Positions 17,323-26,122 of a stretch of DNA of 64,000 nucleotides are shown here, in pieces (positions within the stretch are counted from its first letter, which is position 1; each line of letters opens with the position of its first letter). Under the pieces are notes generated by a model. The model was not told the origin of the DNA. It searched no databases and saw nothing but the letters and a program-made list of their open reading frames with translations. This DNA comes from an uncultured Hyphomonas sp. (lineage in GTDB: Bacteria; Pseudomonadota; Alphaproteobacteria; Caulobacterales; Hyphomonadaceae): positions 248,001 to 312,000 of the forward strand of contig NZ_OY782759.1 in assembly GCF_963678195.1 (NCBI RefSeq). The letters run 5' to 3'. The translations under genes and the position numbers were made by a program.

Positions 17323-17417
17323 CCCATCTCCGAAAGACCCCGCATGTGCGCCCCGTTCCTCAGCGAACCGGGTTCGCCCCCGCGCATGACGTGCTCTGAC
17401 GTTCTGTCCAGAGCTGG

Positions 17418-17445
17418 ATCCCCAGACGGCTCCGCCGCCGGGGAT
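17418..17445. repeat. Palindromic repeat (REP-like) with ATCCCC/GGGGAT ends
   Basis: Six-base arms ATCCCC and GGGGAT enclose a 16-base GC-rich centre. The flanking GAGCTGG and GATGACGCG match the common alphaproteobacterial intergenic repeat style, recognised from memory only. Confidence 0.5.
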
Positions 17446-17643
17446 GACGCGTGTTACGACATGAGTATGGAGGCGCTTGTTGTGGGAGTGGGGAGCTAGG
17501 CGGGGCGGCTGTTATGAGCAAATGTTGAGAAGGGCTTGATACCGACATTCAATTTGCTCGCCTGATTCGGCCGAAACACTGTCGAATCCTTATAAGTCGA
17601 ATTGTTCGAATCGCTTTAATTGATGGCATCCGGAGGAATCAAA

Positions 17644-18903
17644 ATGTCGCGGAAGCCAACTAATACCATCGTTGTAGTAGCGCCGACAGATAGGACGCTG
17701 TTCGAGTTCATTATCGAATCTTTCAGCCACGATATGGTCGTCCAAGTAACTATTCACTGGGCACCTGAGGTTTACGAAGGGTTCGACACTGTAGAAGAGG
17801 TCGCGACGCTTAGGGAAAAATTCGACGACTTGGACGATCAAAGGATCCGTCGCTTTTTATTGAAGTTGGATTCCGGATGGCATTTAGAATTTGATCGTGC
17901 AGTAACACGAGGCACACAGCTTCAACCTTCGATTTATGAAGCGGAATTCTATTTCCACCGCCAGAACCCTGGGGACGGAAGCGCAGAATTTGAAATTCTA
18001 GCTGATCTGGTGGCGAAGTACTGTGGTAGAAACTCTGCAAAGTTGAGCGCTGCTTCAACAGAAGAAACCTCGGCTTTGCAGGCGCATGTCGCGCAACTGT
18101 CTTCGGTAGCATTAGGAATTTCAAAGTCTCTTTCTGACGCGCAAATCAAGCAGGAAGAGCAACTCCTCGCGCACAAAGAAAAATTGGAAAAGCAATTTGA
18201 TGAAGAAAGTGAAAGTCGCGAAAAAGCGTACGCCGATCATATGGCAGCGTTGTCGGAACGCGAAAAGGAGTTAGACGAAAAGCAAGAACAACTTGATTTG
18301 AGCCGCGCGCGTGACGCGAGAAGAAAGCTCCGTGATCTGATTACAAAAAATGTTCAGGCCAAGTTGTCGGATCCGAGTACGTTCCGGACGAGCTCTTCTG
18401 TGCGATTTGGGATTATCGGGTTTGCGTCTTTAGGAATTTTATTGGCTGTACTTTCTGCACTGTTAGCGATCTGGCAGGCAATGACGAGCAGCAGCGCGGA
18501 TGCCGACCATTTGCTCTACCACATTAGATTTTTTGCTAGCTCAGCTCTTGCGGCGGTTCTACTGTTTTATGTCCTCAGCTATCTCAAACAAATTGAGCGC
18601 GAAGACACGCGATTCAAAAGAGACCTCGAACGATACTCACTTGATGTGAATAGAGCTAGCTGGGTAGTTGAAACGGTTATGGAGTTTAAAGAAGACGAGG
18701 CGGGTCTTACCGTGCCGGATCGTTGGCTTGAGGGAGCTACCTCAAACATGTTTGGCGTAACTGAATCAGAAAGCGAGGATGAACACTCAGCACTTGATTC
18801 GCTTGCGGACCTTCTGAAGACGGGAGCCAGACTGCGCATTGGGAATGGTGGTGCAGAATTGGAGATAGATTCTCGATCTGCGAAAAAGATCGGTAAGAGC
18901 TGA
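17644..18903 (+). CDS. Orphan membrane-anchored coiled-coil protein
   Basis: I recognise no family. The 419-residue product has a mixed alpha/beta N-terminal domain (about 1-130, starting TNTIVVVAPTDRTLFEFI), a charged coiled coil (about 165-232, rich in Glu/Lys/Gln), two membrane segments (about 254-277 and 293-313) separated by a short loop, and an acidic C-terminal tail with SESEDEHS. The GGAGGA site six bases upstream fixes the ATG at 17644. Codon use and composition are clearly AT-richer than neighbours, suggesting acquisition. It sits inside the split his cluster, on the plus strand, four bases before the hisA stop. Confidence 0.78.
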   Translation: MSRKPTNTIVVVAPTDRTLFEFIIESFSHDMVVQVTIHWAPEVYEGFDTVEEVATLREKFDDLDDQRIRRFLLKLDSGWHLEFDRAVTRGTQLQPSIYEAEFYFHRQNPGDGSAEFEILADLVAKYCGRNSAKLSAASTEETSALQAHVAQLSSVALGISKSLSDAQIKQEEQLLAHKEKLEKQFDEESESREKAYADHMAALSEREKELDEKQEQLDLSRARDARRKLRDLITKNVQAKLSDPSTFRTSSSVRFGIIGFASLGILLAVLSALLAIWQAMTSSSADADHLLYHIRFFASSALAAVLLFYVLSYLKQIEREDTRFKRDLERYSLDVNRASWVVETVMEFKEDEAGLTVPDRWLEGATSNMFGVTESESEDEHSALDSLADLLKTGARLRIGNGGAELEIDSRSAKKIGKS

Positions 18904-18908
18904 ACCGA

Positions 18909-19634
18909 TTAGTCAGCCACCGCAATCGCCTCAGCCGCCACAATATCCCCATCATAAAGCGCCCGCCCGAGGATAGATCCGGCAATCGGCGCGTCGGCGG
19001 CCATCAGGGCACGGATGTCGTCCACGCTGGCGACGCCACCCGAGGCGATGACGGGGATGGAGACGGTATTTGCGAGTTCTGCCGTGAACGGAACATTGAC
19101 GCCGGTTTTGAGGCCGTCGCGGCCGATGTCTGTGGCGACGATGGCGGCGACGCCGCAGCCTTCAAAAGCCTTGGCGAGTTCGGTCGCCTTCATGTCGCTG
19201 GTCTCGGCCCAGCCTTCGACGGCCACCATGCCGTTCTTCGCATCGATACCGACGACAATCTTGCCGGGCAGGGCGCGGGCGGCCGCTTTCACCAGCTCCG
19301 GATCTCTCAGAGCAACCGTGCCGAGGATGACGCGGGAAATGCCGGCCTCCAGCCAGGCGTCGATCTGCGCCCGCGTGCGGATGCCGCCGCCGAGCTGCAC
19401 CGGCGCATCGGTGGCTTTCAGGATCGCCTCGACCGCCGCGCGGTTCACGGCCTTGCCCTCGAAGGCGCCGTTCAGGTCCACGACATGAAGATGGGTGAAG
19501 CCCGCCTCGCGGAAGGCTTTGGCCTGCGCCGCCGGGCTGTCGGAGAAGACGGTCGCCTGGTCCATCTCGCCGCGCAGCAGGCGCACGCACTGGCCGTCTT
19601 TCAGGTCGATGGCGGGGTAGAGGGTAAAGGTCAT
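18909..19634 (-). CDS. hisA: Phosphoribosylformimino-5-aminoimidazole carboxamide ribotide isomerase
   Basis: HisA opens the ribose ring of ProFAR in the fourth step of histidine synthesis. The 241-residue TIM barrel has catalytic Asp10 in [15 protein letters not shown], the second Asp region in [17 protein letters not shown], and the loops [13 protein letters not shown] and [13 protein letters not shown]. The ATG at 19632-19634 gives the normal N-terminus; a longer frame upstream is unconserved and overlaps hisH. Only seven bases separate it from the hisH stop, so hisH-hisA are one transcript. Confidence 0.95.
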   Translation of the reverse strand: MTFTLYPAIDLKDGQCVRLLRGEMDQATVFSDSPAAQAKAFREAGFTHLHVVDLNGAFEGKAVNRAAVEAILKATDAPVQLGGGIRTRAQIDAWLEAGISRVILGTVALRDPELVKAAARALPGKIVVGIDAKNGMVAVEGWAETSDMKATELAKAFEGCGVAAIVATDIGRDGLKTGVNVPFTAELANTVSIPVIASGGVASVDDIRALMAADAPIAGSILGRALYDGDIVAAEAIAVAD

Positions 19635-19641
19635 TTCGGTG

Positions 19642-20289
19642 TCAGGGCGCCCATTGCAGGAAATTGGATAGGATTTTGAGCCCGGTGGCCTGGCTCTTCT
19701 CCGGATGGAACTGCGTGCCGAACATGTTGCGCCGGGCGACGGCCGCGACGATGGGCACGCCATAGTCCGCCGTTGCGACCACGTCGGCCGGGTTGTCCGG
19801 CTTCATCGCATAGGAATGGGTGAAATAGACGTGCGGATCCTCGCCCAGATCTGCCAGCACGGGGTGGGGCGTCAGGCGCGTGAAGGTGAGGCCGTTCCAG
19901 CCCATGTGCGGAATGCGGAAGCCTTCGCCCGGCTCGATGATGTCCACCGTGCCCTTGATCCAGCCGAGGCCGGCCGTGTAGCCATCCTCCAGCCCGGCGG
20001 TCGCCATCAGCTGCATGCCGACGCAGATGCCGAAGAAGGGCTTGCCCTCCTTGAGCACTGCCTCGTTCAGCGCGTCCACCACGCCTTCACGGGCGCGCAG
20101 GCCGGCGGCGCAGTCGGCAAAATGGCCAACGCCCGGCAGGACGATTCTTGTGGCTTCGAGGATGGTTTCGGGGGAGTCGGTCACGACAATCTCGTGGCTC
20201 GTCCCCGCCAGCGCCGCTGCCTCCCGCAGGGCCCGCTCGGCCGAGTGGAGGTTGCCGGAGCCGTAATCGATCAGCGCGACCTGTGTCAT
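19642..20289 (-). CDS. hisH: Imidazole glycerol phosphate synthase, glutamine amidotransferase subunit
   Basis: HisH hydrolyses glutamine and channels ammonia to HisF. The 215-residue class I amidotransferase has the full triad: Cys89 in [11 protein letters not shown], and His195 and Glu197 in [10 protein letters not shown]. The N-terminus [17 protein letters not shown] is typical. hisA follows seven bases downstream. The next upstream his gene, hisB, lies 2.8 kb away beyond plus-strand genes. Confidence 0.95.
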   Translation of the reverse strand: MTQVALIDYGSGNLHSAERALREAAALAGTSHEIVVTDSPETILEATRIVLPGVGHFADCAAGLRAREGVVDALNEAVLKEGKPFFGICVGMQLMATAGLEDGYTAGLGWIKGTVDIIEPGEGFRIPHMGWNGLTFTRLTPHPVLADLGEDPHVYFTHSYAMKPDNPADVVATADYGVPIVAAVARRNMFGTQFHPEKSQATGLKILSNFLQWAP

Positions 20290-20410
20290 GCGCGCGTGTT
20301 AGCCGGGCGGGGCGCATAGGAAAAGCCATTTCGTGTCACGGGCGTGGTTCTTCCTTGTGGGAAACCGGGCTAGGCTGGCGCCGCTGCCAGTATCGAACAC
20401 AGGGTTATTC

Positions 20411-20728
20411 ATGCCGGAAATCATACAGGATGCGAAAACGTTCCGGGCCGGGGAGGCCTGGGGCGCGCGCGACATCGCCCGCATCGACGGGGCGACCGTG
20501 CGCCTCCACTGGACCGACCAGCCCTACAAGTGGCACGTCAATGACGGCACGGAAGTCTTCCTTGTCATGCAGGGCGTGGTCGACATGCACTACCGGGAGC
20601 ATGGCGCGGAAAAGATCGTCCAGCTCGGCGCAGGCGACATGTTCGTCGCCGGGGCAGGGGACGAGCATGTCGCCCATCCCATCGGGGAGGCACGTGTGCT
20701 CGTGATCGAACGCGAAGGCTCTGTCTGA
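20411..20728 (+). CDS. Small cupin-domain protein
   Basis: This 105-residue single beta-barrel cupin has WHVNDGTEVFLVMQGVVDMH (cupin motif 1, with His and Glu as metal ligands) and LGAGDMFVAGAGDEHVAHP (motif 2 with His). It is expected to bind a metal and a small ligand; whether enzyme or sensor is unknown. The start is the ATG at 20411; upstream in-frame sequence overlaps the hisH promoter. It is followed 88 bases later by the M20 lipoprotein gene on the same strand. Confidence 0.8.
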   Translation: MPEIIQDAKTFRAGEAWGARDIARIDGATVRLHWTDQPYKWHVNDGTEVFLVMQGVVDMHYREHGAEKIVQLGAGDMFVAGAGDEHVAHPIGEARVLVIEREGSV

Positions 20729-20816
20729 CAGCGCGGCGGGCCGGTTTCCCTTGTGCGGCGCCATGGCCTGTCCCAATGTCCGGGCCAGATTCGGACGATC
20801 AGACGGAGTATGCCCC

Positions 20817-22253
20817 ATGCGCCCCATCCTGCCACTTCTCTCCACCGCGCTCCTCGCCGCCTGCATCACAGGGCCCGCCTGGCCGGACAGCCGCGATGCG
20901 AAACTGATCGAACAGGTGGAAGAAAAGGCGGATCTCTCCAACAGCCTGTCGGACCAGATCTGGGAGTGGGCGGAGGTTGGCTATCAGGAGGAAAAATCCT
21001 CCGGGCTTCTTCAGCAGACGCTGAAAGTGGAAGGCTTTGACGTGGAGGCGGGCGTCGCCGGCATCCCGACCGCTTTTGTGGCGGAATATGGTGAGGGCGG
21101 CCCGGTGATCGCGATTCTCGCCGAGTTCGACGCGCTGCCGGGCATCAACCAGACCGCCAGCCCGGACCGGGAAGAGCGCGACGGCATGGGCGCAGGCCAT
21201 GCTTGTGGGCACAATCTCTTCGCGGCGGGTTCCACCACGGCAGCCATCGCGATCAAGGACTGGCTGGAAGAGACCGGCACGCCGGGCCGCATCCGGCTTT
21301 ACGGCACACCGGCGGAAGAGGGGGGTAGCGGAAAGGTCTATATGGTCCGCGCGGGCCTGTTCGACGATGTCGACATCGCGCTGCACTGGCATGCGGGGGA
21401 CCGTAACTCCGCTGCCGCGCGCACGACGCTGGCCAACCGGTCGGCCAAGTTCCGTTTCCATGGCCTCTCGGCTCACGCAGCGGGGGCGCCGGAGAAAGGC
21501 CGCTCGGCGCTCGACGGGGTCGAGGCCTTCGACATGATGGTCAACATGATGCGCGAGCATGTGCCTCAGGACGCCCGCATCCATTACGTCATCACCTCCG
21601 GCGGCGCCGCCCCGAACGTGGTGCCGGACTTTGCCGAAGTCTTCTACTATGTCCGCCATCCGACCGCCGATGGCGTCGAAGCAATCTGGTCGCGCCTGGA
21701 GGATGCCGCCCGCGGCGCGGCGCTCGGCACGGGCACGACGGTCGACTGGGAAATCATCCATGGCAACAATCCGCTGCTGGTGAACGAGACGCTGGCGAAA
21801 ATGATGGATGCAAAGCTGCGCGAGGTTGGCGGGGTCACGTATGATGACGAGGAGAAAGCCTTCGCCGAGACGATCTATGCCACGCTGACCACGCCGAGCC
21901 TGCCCATCGGCTCGGAAGCGGAAATCCAGCCTTATGAAGTGACGCTCGGCTACGGTTCCACCGATGTGGGCGATGTGTCCTATGCCGTGCCGACCGTTGG
22001 CCTGAACACGGCGACCTGGGTGCCGGGCACGCCGGCTCACTCCTGGCAGGCGGTTGCTGCGTCCGGCACATCGATCGGGCACAAGGGCACGCAGGTGGCG
22101 TCCAAGACGCTGACGCTGGCCGCGATCGAACTGTTCACGAACCCGGATCTGCGCGCGGAAGCCCGCGAGGAGTTCGATGAAAAGCGCGGGCCGGATTATC
22201 AATACCGCTCGCTTCTCGGCGACCGCGATCCGCCGCTCGATTACCGCAAATAG
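20817..22253 (+). CDS. M20-family amidohydrolase lipoprotein (AbgB-like)
   Basis: This 478-residue protein resembles the aminobenzoyl-glutamate hydrolase subunit B group of M20 peptidases. Metal-site segments are GAGHACGHNLFAAGS, LYGTPAEEGGSGKVYMV (Glu-Glu) and IALHWHAGD; the dimerisation domain follows, about 220-340. It begins MRPILPLLSTALLAACITG, a lipoprotein signal with Cys in the LAAC lipobox, so the enzyme is probably periplasmic and membrane-anchored, unlike cytoplasmic AbgB. Its likely substrates are amide-linked amino acids. It is preceded by the cupin gene and stands within the interrupted his cluster. Confidence 0.87.
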   Translation: MRPILPLLSTALLAACITGPAWPDSRDAKLIEQVEEKADLSNSLSDQIWEWAEVGYQEEKSSGLLQQTLKVEGFDVEAGVAGIPTAFVAEYGEGGPVIAILAEFDALPGINQTASPDREERDGMGAGHACGHNLFAAGSTTAAIAIKDWLEETGTPGRIRLYGTPAEEGGSGKVYMVRAGLFDDVDIALHWHAGDRNSAAARTTLANRSAKFRFHGLSAHAAGAPEKGRSALDGVEAFDMMVNMMREHVPQDARIHYVITSGGAAPNVVPDFAEVFYYVRHPTADGVEAIWSRLEDAARGAALGTGTTVDWEIIHGNNPLLVNETLAKMMDAKLREVGGVTYDDEEKAFAETIYATLTTPSLPIGSEAEIQPYEVTLGYGSTDVGDVSYAVPTVGLNTATWVPGTPAHSWQAVAASGTSIGHKGTQVASKTLTLAAIELFTNPDLRAEAREEFDEKRGPDYQYRSLLGDRDPPLDYRK

Positions 22254-22298
22254 GGTCTGATGGCCGGGCGTTGGCTTGGGCGGGTTTGTACCGCCGGG

Positions 22299-22595
22299 TC
22301 AGCTGCCCGTCATGCCTTCGTTTTCTGCCCGGTCCAGCGGCTGCTGGTCGCGCGCCTGCGCAGCTGCCAGATCGGCGGGGTCAATGATTACGAACCTGGT
22401 CTGCGTCCGCCCGCGGTGTTTGGTGTGGACAATCATCGTGGTGCATACCCGGCGGAAGGCGAGAAAGGACGGGCTGTCCAGAGGCTCTTCTTCCGTCTCG
22501 ATCGTATAATTGCCCGCAGGCCATTCGTCTTCGAGACTGTCGAGATAGAACGGGCTTCGGAACGTTACCAGCTGTTTTGAAATGCGATTCGTCAT
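22299..22595 (-). CDS. Small hypothetical protein
   Basis: This 98-residue protein begins MTNRISKQLVTFRSPFYLDS. It has a compact N-terminal half (PAGNYTIETEEEPLDSPSF, FRRVCTTMIVHTKHRG) and a polar C-terminus. An AAGGAAC site lies seven bases before the ATG. The LVTFRSPFYLDSLEDEWPAG and ETEEEPL patterns recur in short alphaproteobacterial proteins of unknown function. No membrane segment is seen. Confidence 0.65.
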   Translation of the reverse strand: MTNRISKQLVTFRSPFYLDSLEDEWPAGNYTIETEEEPLDSPSFLAFRRVCTTMIVHTKHRGRTQTRFVIIDPADLAAAQARDQQPLDRAENEGMTGS

Positions 22596-22654
22596 TGTGG
22601 TTCCTTTGCGGTCTCCATCTCTCACCCCTCATGGACGCCGGGCTGATGCGGGAA

Positions 22655-22688
22655 AGCCGCATCCGGAGGATTGATCCGGACGCGGCTC
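22655..22688 (-). terminator. Hairpin after a small minus-strand gene
   Basis: Arms GCCGC-AT-CCGG and CCGG-AC-GCGGC enclose a 9-base loop; on the minus strand GGCTTTCCC follows. It lies about 50 bases past the stop of the small gene at 22738 and before the gene starting at 22595. Confidence 0.5.
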
Positions 22689-22737
22689 CCAAGGGGCGGT
22701 CAGGCGTAGGGGGGTGCCTGGCCGCTTTCGGGAACAC

Positions 22738-22881
22738 CTATTTCTTCAGGGGGATTTCCATGTCCTGCTTGCCTTGCTGGCGCGCTTGTTCCGCGCGCTT
22801 TTCCTGCAGCGTTTGCGGCACAGGCGGCTGCGAAGGTTTTCCAGGCTTGCCCTGCTTCTTGTTATCGTTCTGAGAGGACAT
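22738..22881 (-). CDS. Possible very small basic protein
   Basis: This 47-residue frame starts MSSQNDNKKQGKPGKPSQ and is rich in Lys, Gln and Pro, with an ERAEQAR-like helix (EKRAEQARQQGK) near its end. The start is uncertain: another ATG lies 15 bases upstream and neither has a convincing ribosome site. Composition fits a short cytoplasmic protein, but coding is not proven. An AT-rich stretch lies upstream. Confidence 0.4.
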   Translation of the reverse strand: MSSQNDNKKQGKPGKPSQPPVPQTLQEKRAEQARQQGKQDMEIPLKK

Positions 22882-23138
22882 CGGATCGGCTTTCATCTGT
22901 ACGGAAAAAATATTCCGCAAAGTATATATGGGGATGAAATCGATATTTACATCAGCGCCAAAATAAAAGCTGAAATCAAAATTTCCTGAATTTTCAGGGT
23001 AAGAAGTATAAAGAATGTATTCAAGGCTTTTTGGTGAAACAAAACTTGTTTCAGCCAAATGCAAAATCAGGAACGACTTCAGGCACAAGTATTCCTGCCT
23101 GTAATGCAGGCATACGTCTGGCTTGAAGGCAGAAGGGG
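22882..23138. other. AT-rich intergenic region after hisB
   Basis: About 257 bases with no convincing gene. The part from 22895 to 23085 is AT-rich compared with the surrounding DNA. A small hairpin (TGCCTG/CAGGCA arms) at 23096-23112 lies about 27 bases past the hisB stop but has no T-run. Confidence 0.5.
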
Positions 23139-23735
23139 CTAAAGGCTGCCCTTGGTGCTTGCCGCCTGCCCGCCGAGGCGCGGGTCGACTTCAACAGCGG
23201 CGCGCAGGGCACGGGCCGTGGCCTTGAAGCAGCTTTCAGCGATGTGGTGGCAGTTTTCGCCGTAGAGATTCTCGACGTGCAGGCACATGCCACCATTTCC
23301 GGCGAGGGCGTGGAAGAACTCCTTGAAGAGTTCGGTGTCCATTTCACCGATCTTGTCGCGCGTAAACTGTACTTTCCACACCAGGTAAGGCCGCTTGCAG
23401 AGGTCGAGGCTCGCCCGGCTCAGCGTTTCGTCCATCGGGATATAGGCCGTGCCGAAACGGGTGATGCCGGCAAAATCGCCCAGCGCCTTGAGGATGGCCT
23501 GGCCGATGACAATGCCCGTATCCTCGACACTGTGGTGCATGTCGATGTGCAGGTCGCCGTCGCAGCGCACAGTCAGGTCGATGGCCGAGTGCTTGGAGAA
23601 ACTCTCCAGCATATGGTCGAAAAAGCCGATCCCGGTCTGGATGTCGGATTTTCCTGTGCCGTCGAGGTCGAGGGTGACGGAAATATCCGTTTCCTTGGTC
23701 TTGCGGCTGACGGTGGCGGTGCGGTTCTGGGTCAT
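23139..23735 (-). CDS. hisB: Imidazoleglycerol-phosphate dehydratase
   Basis: HisB dehydrates imidazole glycerol phosphate to imidazole acetol phosphate. The 198-residue monofunctional form has the manganese-binding motifs [29 protein letters not shown] and [15 protein letters not shown]. The ATG at 23733-23735 ([20 protein letters not shown]) is the usual start; further upstream in-frame codons give an unconserved leader. It is the most upstream his gene of the window, normally followed by hisH; here a 2.8 kb block comes between. Confidence 0.95.
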   Translation of the reverse strand: MTQNRTATVSRKTKETDISVTLDLDGTGKSDIQTGIGFFDHMLESFSKHSAIDLTVRCDGDLHIDMHHSVEDTGIVIGQAILKALGDFAGITRFGTAYIPMDETLSRASLDLCKRPYLVWKVQFTRDKIGEMDTELFKEFFHALAGNGGMCLHVENLYGENCHHIAESCFKATARALRAAVEVDPRLGGQAASTKGSL

Positions 23736-23858
23736 GGGGGCCGATATAGTGTGTAGATCGCACAACAGCTAGCGCATCTTGTTCACTGATTTCTAAACAT
23801 ATTGCAGGAATGTGCGCTCGGGAAAGCACGCCCTCCGGTGTGTTTAGGCGAGGTAATA

Positions 23859-25607
23859 TTGCGCAAACTGTCGCAGATACGCCGGTTTTTCGGCTCTATG
23901 ACGCTGCCGGCATTCGCCGCTTTTGTCGGCGCGATAGCGGCTGTTCTGGTCTTTGGCGCAGTGACTGTCCTCGAACAGACCTATCGTGTGCTGTTCGGCG
24001 GCCACGCCTGGAACGATATGGCCTCCCCTCCCGAAGTCGTCCTGGGCCTTCTGCTGATCTCCATTACGTGCGGGGCAGGGGCCTCCTTCCTGCTCGCCCG
24101 GTCTTTCCAGCAGGTTCTGCAGAGATTCCTCGCCTATCTGGACGATACGACGTCGATGCGGCCGCGCGGCGTGGAATCGGTCATGTTCAAGGAACTGCGC
24201 CGCCTGCGCGTTGCGGTGACCCGCCGGGTCAGCCATCTGCGCCGCGAGAATGAGCGCCTTGAACGGATCGCCTATGTCGACCAGCAGACTGGCCTGCCGA
24301 ACACGATCGCGCTGGAAGCCTATATCGAACGCAAGCTGCCCTATGCCTCGTTCGATGCGCCGGCGGCCTTCTTCCTGCTCGACCTCGACCAGTTCGGCCG
24401 GGCCGCCGAACGCCTCGGCAGTCTCGCCACCAATTCGCTGCTGAATTCTGTCGGTGAGCGGCTGACCGGTTGTCTCGCCCATCTCGACGCTCCGGTTGCG
24501 GCCAGCCTCGAAGGCTCGATGATCGCGGCCCTTCATAATGATCAGTTCGCGATCTTCCTGCCGAACGCCATCACCCGCGAAAGCGTGTCGAATATTGCGC
24601 GGGCCATCCGCGTAGCCTTTGCCCAACCTTTCGAGATCAATGGCCAGTCGATCAGCGTTGGCATGTCGGGCGGCATCGTCATCGCGCCGGAAGATGCTGA
24701 CACGGCACAGAAACTTTTCCGCCATGCAGATCTCGCGCTTCAGCAGGTACGTCAGGAATCGGCGTCCGGCTTCCGCTATTTCTCGCCGCGGCTCAACCGC
24801 GTGGCCCGTGGCAAATACATGCTGGAAGCCGAACTGCGCGAAGCCGTCGCTGCGCGCGAATTCAAGGCCGTGTTCCAGCCAAAGGTCGACTTTGCCAGCG
24901 GCAAGATCGTCGGCTGCGAAGCGCTCGCCCGCTGGCAGCGCGCGAATGGCAAGATCATTTCCCCGGCAGCCTTTATTCCGCTGGCGGAGGAAACCGGCCT
25001 CGTCAACCAGATCGGCGAACAGATCCTCGAATCGGCCTGCGAATGCGCCGTGGTCTGGATGAAGGAAGGCTTTGACGTCTCCGTCGCCGTCAACGTGTCG
25101 CCGCGCCAGTTCATGACGGTCGACCTGACAAACCTGGTGCTTGAAGTCCTGAAACGGACGGGCCTGCCGCCGGGTCGCCTGGAACTGGAGATCACGGAAA
25201 GCATGGCCGTGTCCGATCCGACCAAGGTGGACCGGGTGATGCGTCCGCTGCGGGCACTGGGCGTGAAGCTGGCCCTCGACGATTTCGGCACGGGGCATTC
25301 CAATTTGTCCATGCTGACCCAGTTGCCGTTCGACGTGTTCAAGATCGACCGTCAGTTTGTGTCTGCTCTGGATGCGGACCGTCAGGCGCCGGCGATTGTC
25401 GAAATGATCCTCGCCATGGCGGAAACGCTGGGCCTGAAGACGGTGGCCGAAGGCGTCGAAACCGACCGCCAGGCAGAGTTTCTGTCGCGGCGCGGGTGCT
25501 CCATGGCGCAGGGCTTCCTCTACTCCCCGGGCCTGCCGCAGGAAGGGTTCCTGGAACTGCTGCGCGGCTGGGACGCCCGTTTGGACAGCTCCCGCAAGGC
25601 GGGCTAG
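23859..25607 (+). CDS. EAL-domain cyclic-di-GMP phosphodiesterase with degenerate GGDEF
   Basis: This membrane protein of about 582 residues has two N-terminal membrane segments, then a GGDEF-like domain whose signature has decayed to HNDQF, so it is probably not a cyclase. The C-terminal EAL domain (about 335-575) looks intact: CEALARWQ, ELEITESMAV, LALDDFGTGHSN, FKIDRQFV and VAEGVETDRQ. It should hydrolyse cyclic-di-GMP. I take the TTG at 23859, preceded by GAGGT; an ATG at 23898 is possible. It starts 123 bases from hisB, divergently. Confidence 0.9.
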   Translation: MRKLSQIRRFFGSMTLPAFAAFVGAIAAVLVFGAVTVLEQTYRVLFGGHAWNDMASPPEVVLGLLLISITCGAGASFLLARSFQQVLQRFLAYLDDTTSMRPRGVESVMFKELRRLRVAVTRRVSHLRRENERLERIAYVDQQTGLPNTIALEAYIERKLPYASFDAPAAFFLLDLDQFGRAAERLGSLATNSLLNSVGERLTGCLAHLDAPVAASLEGSMIAALHNDQFAIFLPNAITRESVSNIARAIRVAFAQPFEINGQSISVGMSGGIVIAPEDADTAQKLFRHADLALQQVRQESASGFRYFSPRLNRVARGKYMLEAELREAVAAREFKAVFQPKVDFASGKIVGCEALARWQRANGKIISPAAFIPLAEETGLVNQIGEQILESACECAVVWMKEGFDVSVAVNVSPRQFMTVDLTNLVLEVLKRTGLPPGRLELEITESMAVSDPTKVDRVMRPLRALGVKLALDDFGTGHSNLSMLTQLPFDVFKIDRQFVSALDADRQAPAIVEMILAMAETLGLKTVAEGVETDRQAEFLSRRGCSMAQGFLYSPGLPQEGFLELLRGWDARLDSSRKAG

Positions 25608-26122
25608 GGAAGGCGGTGATAGACCGTGACCGGATGGTCGCGCAGCGCCGACATCGTCCAGAGGACATAGCCCGCCTTTTCCGCGACCCGGCGTGAGGCA
25701 ACATTGTCCTCATCGATGATACAGACACTCTTGCCCGGATGGGTTTCGTCCAGCCATGCGTGCATCCGCTTGACCACCTCGCTGCCGATGCCACGGCCCC
25801 ATGAGGCGCGCCCGAACGCCCAGCCGGCTTCGGGCCATTCCGACAGGTCTGGTGACATGCCCCGCCTGAAATCGGAAAACCCGGCTTCGCCCAGCCATGT
25901 GCCGGTCTCGCGGTCTAGCACCGTCCAGTAGCCGAAGCCTTTCACGTCCCACATGCCGCGTCCGCGTACGGAGGCGAACCACACATCCTGCGGGCTGCGC
26001 GTCACCCCGCCGATATAGCGGACCACGTCGGCATCGCCCCACATGGCGGCAGCGTGCGGATAATCGGCTTCTTCAAACGGGCGCAGAATCAGCCGGTCTG
26101 TCGTCAATGTCGGTGGGTTCAC
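25604..26122 (-). CDS. GNAT-family acetyltransferase (RimJ/RimL-like)
   Basis: This 172-residue enzyme resembles the Acetyltransf_3 group. It begins with LTTDRLILRPFEEADYPHAA, has WPEAGWAFGRASWGRGIGSEVVKRM (acetyl-CoA pyrophosphate loop), and ends CIIDEDNVASRRVAEKAGY. It uses a GTG start at 26120-26122 that overlaps the stop of the SnoaL-like gene by four bases, so the two are coupled. The acceptor is unknown. Confidence 0.86.
   Translation of the reverse strand: MNPPTLTTDRLILRPFEEADYPHAAAMWGDADVVRYIGGVTRSPQDVWFASVRGRGMWDVKGFGYWTVLDRETGTWLGEAGFSDFRRGMSPDLSEWPEAGWAFGRASWGRGIGSEVVKRMHAWLDETHPGKSVCIIDEDNVASRRVAEKAGYVLWTMSALRDHPVTVYHRLP

Larger units (their letters stand above)
17270..17643. other. 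Intergenic region with REP-like palindromes
   Basis: This 374-base non-coding stretch lies between the GIY-YIG gene and the orphan membrane protein. It has two palindromes: 17295-17322 (TGCCC-G-ATGCGC arms) and 17418-17445 (ATCCCC/GGGGAT arms) of the intergenic-repeat kind seen in related genomes. Composition then falls to AT-rich from about 17515. The ribosome binding site GGAGGA at 17632-17637 serves the next gene. Confidence 0.7.

Noticed and set aside
23844-25298. A 484-codon open frame on the minus strand
   Set aside because: It is antisense to the EAL protein and has no domain; the plus-strand frame has all EAL motifs.
23859-25607. Treating the GGDEF/EAL protein as a diguanylate cyclase
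   Set aside because: The active-site motif reads HNDQF instead of GGDEF, so cyclase activity is unlikely; only the EAL part looks catalytic.
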